From the NCBI GenBank assembly GCA_036346205.1, contig JARFJB010000664.1, positions 2,694,001 through 2,758,000 of the forward strand: a stretch of DNA of 64,000 nucleotides. The letters run 5' to 3'. Positions 42,876 to 55,553 of the stretch are shown here, piece after piece. Source of the DNA: Vesta saturnalis (taxonomy: Eukaryota > Arthropoda > Insecta > Coleoptera > Lampyridae). The notes under the pieces are model-generated. The model saw only the letters and a program-made list of their open reading frames with translations. It was not told where the DNA came from and did no database searches. The first letter of the stretch is position 1. Each line of letters starts with the position of its first letter. Position numbers and translations under genes: made by a program.

Positions 42876-45220
42876 CAGTGCATCCCATTTTGGTTGAGAC
42901 AGCCAGATATCACATTTTTGTGAAACTCAAGATGGCCTGAACGGATTTTGCCTAACTTCTTTCGTTTATAAATTACAGGGTGTTTTTGAAAATCCACACT
43001 TTTGGATCCCTCCATATCTAAGAGGTTTCTCAGCGATAATGTCAAATTGAAAACTTGTCCCATAGAGAATTTTACGTAGAATCCAGGGGCGCACTAAATT
43101 TTTTTTCGGGGTATCGTTATGGAGATAAGACTCAAACTTATGATTTTTTTCAATGGAACACCCTGTATTTTATTATCTCATTAAATTACTTATTTTTTTT
43201 CCTTCGAATTAATATGTAATATATAAACATGAAGTTTTCAAAAATGCTCCAAAATTACTAAAATATTGAATTTTAATAGAGTGCCGTGGTTTTCAAAGTT
43301 TTACTACAGGAATTATTATGCTACAAACACTGTTGTTGACTTTTGGGGCATTGTTTTATCAAGTGACTGTGACATCTGCTGTCATGATGATAAATTTTGA
43401 TGCGTTTTATTGTGTTTGTGTTTGGCGATTTAGTTAATTTGTGAAATTTTATAATGGCTGAAAGATTTTTTCAGAACAACGAAAAGTATGATATCATGCA
43501 ATGTTTCAATCAATACCATGAAAATGTTGATGAAGCATTAGAATTATATTTAAACAGGTAAACTAGTAATTTGCCATAAGACATTATATGACATATTGTT
43601 TTTAAAACGTTAGATATCCAGAGAGGCGTCAACCTCGTCGAGCAACGATATTTCGACTAAAGAATAATCTACTAAATTATGGTACGTATTCTAAACCCCG
43701 ACCCAAGACGTATAACAAGGAAAATAATGAAGTGGATGAAATAAATGTCTTAGCCAGCGTCCGTATCTCTCCTCAGACTTCTTGTACGAAGTTAGAAAAT
43801 GACACTGGCGTTCCCCGATCACGGGTACAAAGGATTTAAAAAACACAAATTGAAACCCTACAAAGTGAATATTGTCCAGCATTTATACCTTGGTGATGCA
43901 GGAGGCGTGTGAATTTCTGTAATTGGTTTTGAACCAAACTCGAAGGGACAATAATTTTGCGAGTAAAGTCATATGGTCAGACGAAGCCCATATAAGCAGT
44001 GCTGGTTTATTTAACAGGCAAAATACAAGGCACTGGATGATGAAAACCAACACCTAATTTTGAGCAACAACAACAGAGTCGATTTGGTTTTAATGTAGCC
44101 TGTTTCTTATTGGGGACATCAATAAAATACCGCATTTTTGAAGGGCTCTCAACGCGAATAAGTACTTGGCAATTTTAGAAGAAGTAATACCAGAATTCCT
44201 GGAGAATGTTCCCTCGCCTATCTTAATGCCATTTACTTCCAACAAGACGGTGCCCTGCCCACAATTCGAGGTTGATTGTGCCGTTTTAGAAGAAACTTTC
44301 TACGACCATTGGATTGGAACAAATGGACTCATTAGGTGGCCTGCAAGGTCATCTGATTTGTCAGTGTTGAACTTTTTGTGGGATTTTTGAAAAATAAAAT
44401 ATACGGTAAGAGGCACAATAATATTGAAGAATTTCGTGCAACAACAGGGCAGTTTTCCAGAATTTACAAAATCATCCTTTCATAATTTTAAATGCATTAA
44501 GGCGTATTAAGAAATAGTGTCAATTGTGTGTTAGGAAAATGGACATCAATTTGAACAATTCAATGAATAAGTTACCGAATAATGTCGAAATGAAATAGTA
44601 TGATTAAATATTTAATTAGTTGCTTATTCTACATTATGAACTTTTTATTACTATTTATTTGTTGCTATTAGTTACCTACGGTTTGTGTTTTGTTAGTGAA
44701 TTAGTATTAGTATTGTTCTTGAACCTTTCATGGAAAAATCACAGTATTTCTTCAATTTGAACTTTGTTTGTATGAAAAATCCATAGCCTACTATTAAAAA
44801 TCAATGTTTTAGTGATTTTGGAGCATTTTGAAGAATTTATGTTTATATATTATATATCATTTTGAAGGAAAAAATAAGGAATTTAATGAGGTGATAAAAT
44901 ACAGATTGTTCCATTGAAAAATCATAAGTTGAGTCGTATCTCCATAACCATACCCCGAAAAAAATTGAGTGCACCACTGAATTCTACATAAAATTCTCTA
45001 TGGCATAAGTTTTCAATTTGACATTATCGCTGAGAAACTTCCCAAAAAGTGTAATTTTTCAAAAACGCCCTGTAACTTATGAACAAAAGAAGTTAGGAAA
45101 AATCCATTCAGGACATCTTGAGTTTCACAAAAAAGCGGCACAGGACCGCGAAAACCGCAAGGTTCTATCTTCAACAACAACCGAGATACTTGGCTGTCTC
45201 AACCAAAATGGGATGCTCTG
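42876..45220 (+). mobile_element. Mariner-superfamily element M5 with >400-bp TIRs
   Basis: TA lies at 42874-42875 and 45221-45222. The ends are CAGTGCATCCCATTTTGG and the complement CCAAAATGGGATGCTCTG. The left arm runs to ~43278 and the right arm from ~44791. Inside the left arm a second pair of mariner-style termini, CAGGGTGTTTTTG at 42976 and GGAACACCCTG ending 43164, is also bordered by TA. The right arm carries about 90 extra bases not in the left arm (near 45135-45185). Confidence 0.86.
43454..44575 (+). pseudogene. M5 transposase with a 56-base intron, broken
   Basis: Exon 1 is MAERFFQNNEKYDIMQCF, QYHENVDEALELYLNR. An intron at 43558-43613 (GTAAAC..GTTAG) restores the reading RYPERRQPRRATIFRLKNNL, the DUF4817-type helix-turn-helix. 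Later, in several frames, come KLKPYKVNIVQHL, YLAILEEVIPEFLENVPS, FQQDGA-like sequence reduced to SNKTVPCPQF, then DHWIGTNGLIRWPARSSDLS. The third catalytic region reads SVLNFLWDF, with Asp replaced by Asn. It is clearly inactive. Confidence 0.8.
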
Positions 45221-45222
45221 TA

Positions 45223-47880
45223 CATTAATGATCTTCCAAAGTACATCTCTCAAGTTAAAGTTTTAATCTACGCTAATATGTATTGTAGGTAGCGGACCGC
45301 GAAAATTTTATTATTGTAATAAACGTTTGTCAAATCGACATTGTTGCCACGAGAGAAAAGATAATTAGTGGATTTTTAATATCTTGATAATACGTCGTAG
45401 TTTGCTAATGTTTCCAAAATATTTTATGTAAGGAATGTGAGATTGTTTGTAACTGATATCTGTCTGGGGTTGTAAAACACATGTTGGGGTTGAGTAGCAG
45501 GTGACCGCTTAAAAATGCTTTACTGAAGGTGCTTAACGAATCATTGGAATTTATTATGCGCCGATTCTGAATGGAAAAATGTCACTAGCTTAATAAGTAT
45601 TGGTGGCGGAAGAGACCGCGATTAAAAGATATCTTTACTTGAAACTTCGAGAGAGAAATGTAGTGTTGTTACGGACGAATGCATATTTTTAAAATTAAGA
45701 TGTCGTGCAATCATTAATATGAAACTGTTCCAACGGAAATTAATGCTTCTTGTTTTTTTATTACTTTTGAAAAACGGGAGTAGATATAGTTAGTTTTGAA
45801 ATCGAAGGGGGACAGTTACAGTTAGAGTTAAATACCTTCATTGTAAACAGTTTATCTTTAAAGTAATTCTAGCGTGTACATTTTTGTTTTGAATTCGCCA
45901 ACACTAAGTTATCTTTTCTTTCGGGGTTAAACCGAGTATGTTAACGATTTGTGGCTGTGATCAATTAAGGGAATATTTATTCTAGTGTAAGTATGAAATA
46001 AAAGACAGTACAGGGCCCTCTCACTCTGATATTTGTGCGAATTAGCATTGTTGGTCGTAGTTTATATTTGTGTAGAGGTGGGCTGATGAACGGATATATG
46101 ATACCGCTTTGGTCACTAATTGTAAAAGACAATTACCAGGTGTGTACACACTCCCGAGAACAGACAACCATTCAACACCCCGAATTTTATTTTTATTGTT
46201 TTTATTTGTTGTATAGAAGAATGTGTAACCTGAGCGAGGAGCAACGTAATTTTCTAACGCATTGAAACTTATACATCGGTCACGATGTTAGTGATCTATA
46301 TATAACTTACCCCTTTGTATCTGCTTTATTGTAATTTGATTTATGTATTCTGTGCTTTAGTGGCCACTAAACAATTGAGTACGTGCAAATACCTTGTCTG
46401 TTTTCTTTTGTTCTCGCCTTTACCTTATCACCTGTGCAATTTTACTGTTGTATTTTATTTGTACTGTAATTTGTTTTATTGTTTTATGTGCTTATTTACT
46501 TAAAGACCGGCATGATTGGTTTTAAAGGGCCACATGTATGGTGTTACGATTTTTATTTTGATTATTTATGGCCCAATTGTACGTGTGACTACATGTGTTT
46601 TTTTATTATTGTGTTTCTGTGTAACAAAATCGCTTTTTATTCATTTTCTCTTAATGTTATAATTTTGCACGCTCTTTAACCTGATTTAATGGTGTTTTGT
46701 TATATATTTAACCCTTTCATTGTTTTTTGTGTTATTTTATTTATTTATGTACTTGTGCAATTACTTATTTATGAATAAAGTGGGTTTTATTGGTGGTTCT
46801 TTCTCACAATAGTAGATTAACGGGCTGAACCACCGCTGCGCAACACTCGTTGATTTTAATTTGAATAGTTTCATTTTTTTTACCTGCCCCTCATGATGCA
46901 ACACTTACCTCATCCAGTCTATCTAATTTAAATAGCACAACGTACCTAACACTGGCCACTTCGTTTGACCAGATTTGAGATTTGCGAGTAATTAAATATC
47001 AGACTCCCTTAGCGATTGTTTTATTCTTGAATTTGCATTATTGCAAATAAGTTCAAATTACGCTTTTCAAGATAGGGTGCCCGGGGGACGCTACAGTATG
47101 CTTATAACAGATCTACATGAAACAATGTGTTACAATAGGTGAGCATAAGAAAGTTTGGGATTTTGTGCTTTAAACACAGATTATTTATAAGGTTTAAAAA
47201 ATATCTTGCACAAAATATCATTCTAGACAACCTTTGGATTCCAATTTTTCGTTTAATGGCGCCCTACTGACATATTCAAATTCAGTAAAATATCAAAGAA
47301 TTTGACAGTATTGAGACTCACTTTTATTTTATATTCTTCATACCTGTTATTTGTTGAAATATAAACGTGTTTGTTGTAATACAGAGTTATTTTCCTTTCG
47401 TTGCATATATAACTATATTTATTTGAGTTAGTCAATAATAAACATTATTATTATTAGTATTTATAATATTTGTTAATTACTATTTACTTTTATTGTAATG
47501 GTGCTTATTTTACGTTTCTATACATATTTAGGCCGATGTGTGGGTAAAATGACATACCTACATACAGGAAAACTTTAAAAATACGAAAAAATAGACGACA
47601 TATCATCAAATAAGAAATCGAACATTATTGGGCGACAAACTTTGCAATTATTCATTTTAACATAATTTATTTAATCCTACCTAAAAAACATAACTAAACT
47701 TAGCAAATAAGAAAAAAACACTTATTTTTAGAGACAAATTTCGCAAATATAGATTTTAGTTTTTGCAGACACGTCAGCAATTCATATGTGAACTATTCGC
47801 AATTGTTTTCTTTATTTATTAAAAAATAATTGAATTACACATAAATCATAATTGAACTTCTAGTTATCCGTTAAAACAAG
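45223..47880. other. Long region without recognised gene
   Basis: Both strands were read for motifs and nothing recognisable emerged. Open frames at 46035-46679 are Cys/Phe/Tyr-rich and shift frequently. They may be a decayed gene but no family signature is present. GC-richer islands occur at ~46000-46160 and ~46800-46860. Confidence 0.45.
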
Positions 47881-47884
47881 TGAA

Positions 47885-48112
<228 letters not shown>

Positions 48113-48379
48113 AAATTTGATGGCCTAACGGTGCAATTTTATGCTGCCTTCTGGAACCATATAAAATATAAAGTTTTCCAGGCTGTCCAAGCTGCAATTA
48201 AGATACTCTCTGCCACATTCCATGCGGAAAGCCGTTATCACTTTAATGCCAATATTATTGCCGTAATCAACAAAATAATACACCCAAATCAGAGCTACTC
48301 TATATCGAATCGCTCTGTCAGATTTCCGATTGCAATCATTAGCTTAGACCAATAAGCAGACTTTCACAAAATTTCAACA

Positions 48380-49560
48380 CAGTTGCTTATTCCACGTGCT
48401 AAGAAAGATGAACTTTGGAGATCGGTTTATTAAAGGAGTAAAATTAATCTATGTAAACTCGATAAATCACATGAGGCTGGGATCATTCCTTACCAGCGCT
48501 ATAAGTTTTGAAACTGGAATCAGACAAGGGTGTCATCTTTCAGGTTCTCTATTTTCCATCGCTATTGAGCCGTTTTAGTTTTATTCTGAAAACTCCTGAA
48601 AGGTTTTCCAATCTCCCGATTCCTTAAAAGTGACAACATAACCGTGAGCGCGTATGTCGATGACATATCGGTTCTTATATCGGATAAAACTGACTTTAAA
48701 ACTCTCAAAAAGTGCTACCAAATATATGCGGATTGCAGTTGTCGACATTAATTCTCGAAGCAATGCACGGACCTAACGTTAGAACGCTTTGATTTTCTGC
48801 ACCTTCGGGGAACAAATGGGATTTATCGCTCTTAATGATTTCTATCAGAATGACATGTGGTTAGACGAAAACTGCTTGAGAGCCCAATTGCCAACAAATT
48901 CAGAATTATTAAAGAATGAACTAATACACCACTACTCAAGAATAAAGGCTTATTTTAATCAAACAATGTCAGAGCGAGAGAATGGGCCAATGCACAGACG
49001 CAGCATGTCATTTAAGTATCATAGTAGAGCATACACAGTTAAGACTACCACGCGAACCAAATTGCAGCAAAAGCTAACCATTCACTAATTCCACTTGCCA
49101 GAATAGTATGAGGCAAGCAACATTTGGAATCAACATGCAACCTATTGGGACATTCATTTTAACCCACTCACAACTGGCTCACATCATAAATCTCTTGGCG
49201 TTTTGCTAATAACTGGTTAACCGATCCTATATTTTTATTGCAAGCCAGAATAAAAGAAACATATCTATGCGATTATTGTTCAGAACCAAAATGTAACGCA
49301 TTACACTTTTTGATCAACTAGCCACATGTAGTAGGGATTTGGCTGCTTGTTCACGGAATAATTAAGAAGTTACTGAATGTTACGACATTAACAAATAATA
49401 TGATCATATGTGGCATAAAAAAAGGAAGTAAAGTTCATCGTTTGAGCAATGTTCTAATTAATTTTGCCAAGACGCCCAGTGATATACGGATTAATAGCCA
49501 CACGCAGTCTTTCAAAAAGTCAGTTACTGATAGGTTAAAAAAATGAATCTTGTTAGACCG
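48380..49560 (+). pseudogene. Decayed LINE-2 reverse transcriptase
   Basis: The frame 48396-48578 reads FGDRFIKGVKLIYVNSINHM, FETGIRQGCHLSGSLFSIAI, matching the RT block with RQGCxLSxxLF. After a shift, SDNITVSAYVDDISVLISDK gives the YVDD-type catalytic box (AYxDD), followed by KTLKKCYQIYADCS. The combination recalls L1/Tx1-type LINEs, but the clade is inferred. Downstream to ~49560 only faint similarity remains. No endonuclease was found upstream, so it is 5' truncated. Confidence 0.65.
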
Positions 49561-50879
49561 TTCATGGCATATGATGCAACGGCGTAAACATGGACCTATT
49601 CCTTTTGCTTGTTTACACTCACCACAAAGATAAATGTTAGGGTTCTTTTACTATTTTTAATAATTGCAAATCTTTTAATATAAATTCGTATTGTTTTCGT
49701 GAGAACTCAAAATGGTTACCTTTTGATGTATTCTGAATAGGGCAACTCGCAAAGATAACATTCAGTAATTTAATTTTAAATAGCTTGCTATAAAGCTTCC
49801 ATCTACCTAAATGAAACTTAATATTACCTTTACAAATTTCTTTCTTATCTGTTTGCGCCGGCTAGCTTATTTATTAAAAGAAACGATTATTGTACATCAA
49901 ATATCAAAAATACCTTCACATTGATTCCCTTAAATGTATATGAAAATTGTGGCTTTACTTGAAATTACTTCCTTCAGTATTAGAGCTTTTAACATTCGTA
50001 ATGGTTAATAATCAAAATAAATCAAACGGTATGCTTATTTAATTTAACTTAACTCAAAAATGCACAAATGCTTTGTTTACAATAACACATGAAAAACAAT
50101 CGTATGCTAATCCCTGGGTATTATTATGATATTTCGTATTTCTTATTCTCTAAAGTGCACATATAAAATTTCCTTATCAGCAGTGAATGAAATTTGATCC
50201 ATTCAGCGGATAATTAAACCTCGATATAAGGAAAAATAAAACACATAAACGTTTTCTTTATTACGTAAATTTATCATTCTTACTTGTTATTTATGGTAGC
50301 CGAAGATTGGACATGCCGTTGGTTCGGGAACCGTATTTCTTTGTTCCCCAAATACAATCTTTAAAGGTTTGGCGCTGAGTATGCACAATTCTCACAACCT
50401 AGCAATTCGATTAATATTTTCTGGAAATTTTTGTAGGTTTTAATTATCATTTCAATGAGTCAAGTTTCATTACAAACCGCCTGCAAATACAAAATGCAGT
50501 GCTGAATCACATAAATTAACCATTAATACTTTCTGGTTATTGTTCTTTATCTACTGATTTATCACACTGGATCAATTATCGTATTTTAACTAAATATAAT
50601 CTTGTATGACGTCGAATATGCACAAAACACGTAATTTATTGTTGATAGCGAACTTGAAATGTTTTCTATTCAATTATATACATAATATTGTGAAGTAAAT
50701 TCAAGATGCTCGTATCAATACTAAATACACTTATATAAACAACAATTAATCATTTCTCATTCTAGAAATTACAAAATATCATTTAACATAACCCGAAATT
50801 TGAAAATTCTCAAACACCCGTTACAATGGGCAAAAACAACATCGACAACTTTATGCAATGTTGGGCTATAGGGAATAAT
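49561..50879. other. Region without recognised gene
   Basis: AT-rich. No coding motif, tRNA or strong repeat was found. Confidence 0.5.
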
Positions 50880-52200
50880 AATTTTTGAAACAGAAATTAC
50901 CAGCACTTTCTCAGCGATTAAGAAGGTATGAGAGATCCAATGCACGTAGGCAACAAAATCGCCTTTTTAATATAAACGAGAGAATATTTTATAGACAACT
51001 CAAGCAGGTCAAAGATAATGAAGAGGAAGAGATCGTTGACGCGCAGAAGACAAGAAATTACTTGAAAAATGTATGGAAAAATGAAGAAACGCACAATACA
51101 AAGCAATGGGCCAGAAAAGAAATGAAAGCCAATAACAACTTACGCTTAACGTCAAACTGGAGAATAGAAACATCAGAAGTAACCGCAGTAATTAAACGAA
51201 CCCACAGTTGGAAATCGCCAGGACCAGATATACTGCAAAATTTTTGGATAAAGAAGTTCACAGCTTGCATAATGCCTCACCGAAATCATAGAAACACCTC
51301 TGTTAATGCTGCATTTTCTAAGGAGAGGCAACATCTACCTTCTCTCAAAAAAACCCAGTGAAAAGAAAAATCCTGCAAAGTACCTTCCTATCACTTGCCT
51401 CTCTACGTTATACAAGGTACTTACGGGAGTAACCACTGACAAGATCTACCAACACCTGGACCAAAAGAATCTAGTAGAAGTGGTGCAGAAAAGTAGCAAA
51501 GGGGTGCAAGGACCATGGACTCTGTCAGAACAAAACACTCCTGGCTACTAAAAGCTCTACAAATATACAAAGTTGAACACCACACAATACTTTTTCTACA
51601 ACATGTTATGACACACTGCAAAACGAACCTAACGATTAACACGGCAAAGAAAAAAATCAACGTGGGTCAAGTAGAGATAGAAATAGGAATATTCAAGGTT
51701 GACGAGTGATTCCCTATGGTTCTGCTTAGCACTAAAACCACTAACACGCTGTTTAACAACACAAGAAAAGGCTTCAAAATTGAAAACCAGGAAATCGCTC
51801 ACATTTTTTATATGGATGATTTAAAATGATTTGCCGCAAGAAGTGAAGATCTAAGAAAACTGCTTAGATGTGTAGAACAGTTCAGCGACGACATTAAAAT
51901 GAAATTTGGCTTAGATAAGTGTCGCATTAATAACATAGAGAGAGGAAGATGGACAAAACATGAAGATTATGTGATACATACTTTAGGAAGTATCAAAAGC
52001 ATGACAGAGGGCGAGAGTTATCAGAATGCAATACTACCAAAGCTGTTAACACATATGCTACTTCACTATTGACGTATAGTCTAGGTGTCCTCAAGTGGAC
52101 CGATACAGAATTACAGGAGATAGACCGAACAACTGGAAGGAATTTAGGAGATATAAAGGACATCACCCTCAAAGTTCAGACAACTTCCACGAAAACACGG

Positions 52201-52246
<46 letters not shown>

Positions 52247-52930
52247 GCACTAAACTATAGACAAATCAAAAATCTGCTGGACTATTTCTTAAACAAATCC
52301 AAAAGTAATTCTCTCTGTCAAGTGCTAGTGAGAGTGGCTAAGATAACTTTACTCCAATGAAACTGGAGAAAACTTACAACCAGAAACTAAAATTAAAGAT
52401 ACCGAAGACATGAAACGCACTTGGATATCAAAGGCAATCCATGGTAAATACACCGCTGCAGTTGAAGCCCGTGAAATGGATACAACAGCTTCATTGGCAT
52501 GGTTGCGATATGGTAACTTATTTAAGGAGACCGAGGAATTTATTATAGTAATCCAAGACGTAATAGTCGCAACCAAAGTATATCGGAAGCTACTGGAGGA
52601 AGATCTACAGGATATACAATGGCGCATGTGTACGAAAGAAAAAGAAAGTATGGAACACATCACCTCTGGATGTAGTACTTTAGCATCAACGATGTTCTTG
52701 AATAGACATAACCATGTACCAAGGGTTATCCACCAGGCGCTACGGGAGAAATATATGAATTTAACAGAACTGCTACCCTACTATAAATATGTCCCTCCAA
52801 ATACATGCGAAGACCATAATGTGAAACTGTATTGGAATAGACTCATCTACACGGACAAACGAATTGTGCTATAGTCTGTAAAAATAAAGATTTTCTATTT
52901 CGACTTAGCGCTTTATTACTCTGAGACAAT
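50880..52930 (+). pseudogene. Decayed LINE-3 polyprotein (YMDDLK-type RT)
   Basis: The first frame (50885-51361) has LPALSQRLRRYERSNARRQQ, NINERIFYRQLKQVK and SWKSPGPDILQNFWIKKF. Then come NPAKYLPITCLSTLYKVLTG, SWLLKALQIYKVE, NLTINTAKKKINVGQVEIE, and (broken) FYMDDLK followed by LRKLLRCVEQFSDDIKMKFG. Later NTYATSLLTYSLGVLKWTDT and RTWISKAIHGKYTAAVEA, ASLAWLRYGNLFKETEEFII, SMEHITSGCSTLAS (zinc-finger-like C..H..C) and YWNRLIYTDKRIVL complete the C-terminus. The YMDDLK box and C-terminal domain suggest the R4/Dong-like group with a restriction-like endonuclease (inference). A (TA)n run at 52203-52245 interrupts it. Confidence 0.72.
52203..52245. repeat. (TA)n within LINE-3
   Basis: About 40 bases of TA inside former coding sequence. 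Confidence 0.95.
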
Positions 52931-54885
52931 GGAAATGTAATCCTATTCCAGAAGTTACCAAACGTTTTCATCGAACTCAGTTCGGTACTGAATTCAATAT
53001 TCCGGTATCTCAAATACTTTTCCAGATATTAAATTTTGAAATTATCAAATTTTATCTTTTTGATAAGGCCAGATTTTTTTTATACTTTCGTTACGGCGGT
53101 ATTCGAAGTTCGTTTTTTAAAAAGATTTTGAGGCAATGTATTATTTTGGGGTCTAAATACGCAAATAGCCACCTATTATAATAGATTAAATAATTAAATA
53201 ACCACTTTCATCACTTTCTACTAATTAGCCCATTAGGTATAAGTGCATTCCTATATAATATTTGAATGTAGGTTATTTTCTGCATGTACAATTAATGTCA
53301 CTATTAGTAAACAATAAAAACTGGTTTATGCATATCAATTCCTTTTTAATTACCAATTAATGATTTCGTTGTTGCACATTTCAAAATAATTGAATTATAT
53401 TAAGTAATAAACCTCCGCATCCACACACAAAAAAAAACTTTGCAACATAGTTAAAATTAAAAATCGTTCAAAACGTTTTATAACTTCTGGAATAGAATTA
53501 AAATTCCATTGTGTTTACCTCTCGCGAGCGGTCTTAAGTCATTGAGCAGGTAATTTACGCTTTCACTAAAGTGGCGTACGTTTCTATTGAAACCCAAACG
53601 TTAGAAAGAAACGGCTGTATATTCCCAATGTCTCAGAGTAATAAAGCGCTAAGCCGAAATAGAAAATCTTTATTTTTACAGACTATATCATCAATTTAAT
53701 ATACAAAATTACTGTTGAGCTTATTAAAATAAATTGCCTTGACTAGCATCTCAAGGGATAGGGTTCAATATAGTTCAGTATAAAAAAAAACATTAAATAT
53801 TTATGTAATGTTCTTTTGAAAAACGAATTCAATTTTTGACATATGATTAAATCTGGAATTGTGTATATTTTAATTTTATTCAAACACCTTGTATCATTTA
53901 CAAATATATAAATTCTTGTGCGTATGATAATTTCATTATCCTTAATATATGTGTGTATCACATCATGAATAAATAATAACGTTAATATGATTTGGGTAGG
54001 TATCTCTTTTCTTTTAAAATAATATTGAATCACTATAAAATCAATAAGTAGTTGAACTATTTCCAGACTAGTATATATTCACTTGTATCCTTTACATAAA
54101 TGCACATAGATAACTTCAACGTAACCTCAAATGAATAAATAAGATTCATAGACTCACGTTAATCTATATTTTCTTTCAGCTGACCTAATTTCCAATTCAG
54201 AAGTAATTCGACTTCCACTGATATTATTGATCCATCGGTGGATATGCTGCATAAATATTTACTCCATCGGTGGAAGGTCTACAGCACCAAAATACATAGG
54301 TATGCTGCATCAATATTCGATTTGTCACTTTCCCAAAAGCACTTTAATTTATTTTATTATATTAATAAATATAATAATTTATTTTCAGGTGATTGTATCC
54401 GAAAATACAATAATTTTATCTCCGTTCAAAGTTATTATGCATTTGTAACTTTTAATTTTTATTTCAATTAAAATAATAGCTCAACGGTAACTTGGTTAAA
54501 ATTATTTTGATTGAAACGAAATAATTGAAATAAAGATTTACATTGACTTGTATACCGACAGCACATCACTCGGAATAAGATTTACGTTAACGTTATTTTT
54601 ATTTACAATTTTAAATTTCAATTGTGTAGAATCATAAAATTTTTAGGTTATACGAACCACATGAACGATCTTAACTTTTTATTCATGTACACATCCAGTG
54701 CATGTTCACAAAATTTTAGCCACTTCCTTAAATAGCTTCTGAAAAACCACCAATCACAACAAATATTGTCAATACAAACATAACACATAATTATTTTTTA
54801 ATTCCATGCCTAATTTCCTTTCCATAGATACCTCACATGGCATATTTCCTTTAAAAATTCCTAGTCTATCTAAAATCTAACAAAA
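52931..54885. other. AT-rich region, minor duplication
   Basis: Apart from the inverted LINE-3 tail at 53628-53686, a ~45-bp direct repeat occurs at ~54230-54335 (ATCGGTGGA..TATGCTGCATMAATATT). No gene is recognised. Confidence 0.45.
53628..53686 (-). repeat. Inverted copy of the LINE-3 3' end
   Basis: This is the near-perfect reverse complement of 52872-52930 (TCTGTAAAAATAAAGATTTT, CTTAGCGCTTTATTACTCTG). The segment is 3'-UTR sequence of LINE-3, so this may be the 3' tip of a second, inverted copy. Confidence 0.75.
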
Positions 54886-55065
<180 letters not shown>

Positions 55066-55159
55066 AGAGAGAGGGTGGGAGGGAGAGGAAGGCAAAGGGA
55101 GGAAGGGGGAAGAGGGAAAGGTGAGGTGGGGAGACAGAGGCAGAGGCAGACATCATGTT

Positions 55160-55553
55160 AAAATTGCCTAGATCGTTTAGAAAACGTGTAAAGCTGTTGA
55201 CAACTCGATATCGATTGTTTCATGAAAACACTAATTATGATTATGGAATTATGTAATAATAAGGTGATTGCTAATGTTCCCTTGCGGTTCCAAGAAAGAA
55301 AAACATTGACATTTGACAAAAATGTGTTAGCGTTCCATATTGCGTATTCACTCACATGTATTATAATATTTTACTTATTTTAATAATTTTGTGGGAACTG
55401 TAATTATAAGAAGGATAACTCATCCACGTTTTAATATTTGAGGCTGTATCCTTAGTACTAATATATAATAATCAACTATTCAATGCAGTGTTATCTAAAA
55501 ACGATTTCCACAACCATTATTTCACTCACTTGAAAATTAAAATTTGTAATATA
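55160..55553. other. Short region without recognised gene
   Basis: Nothing supported on either strand. Confidence 0.45.
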
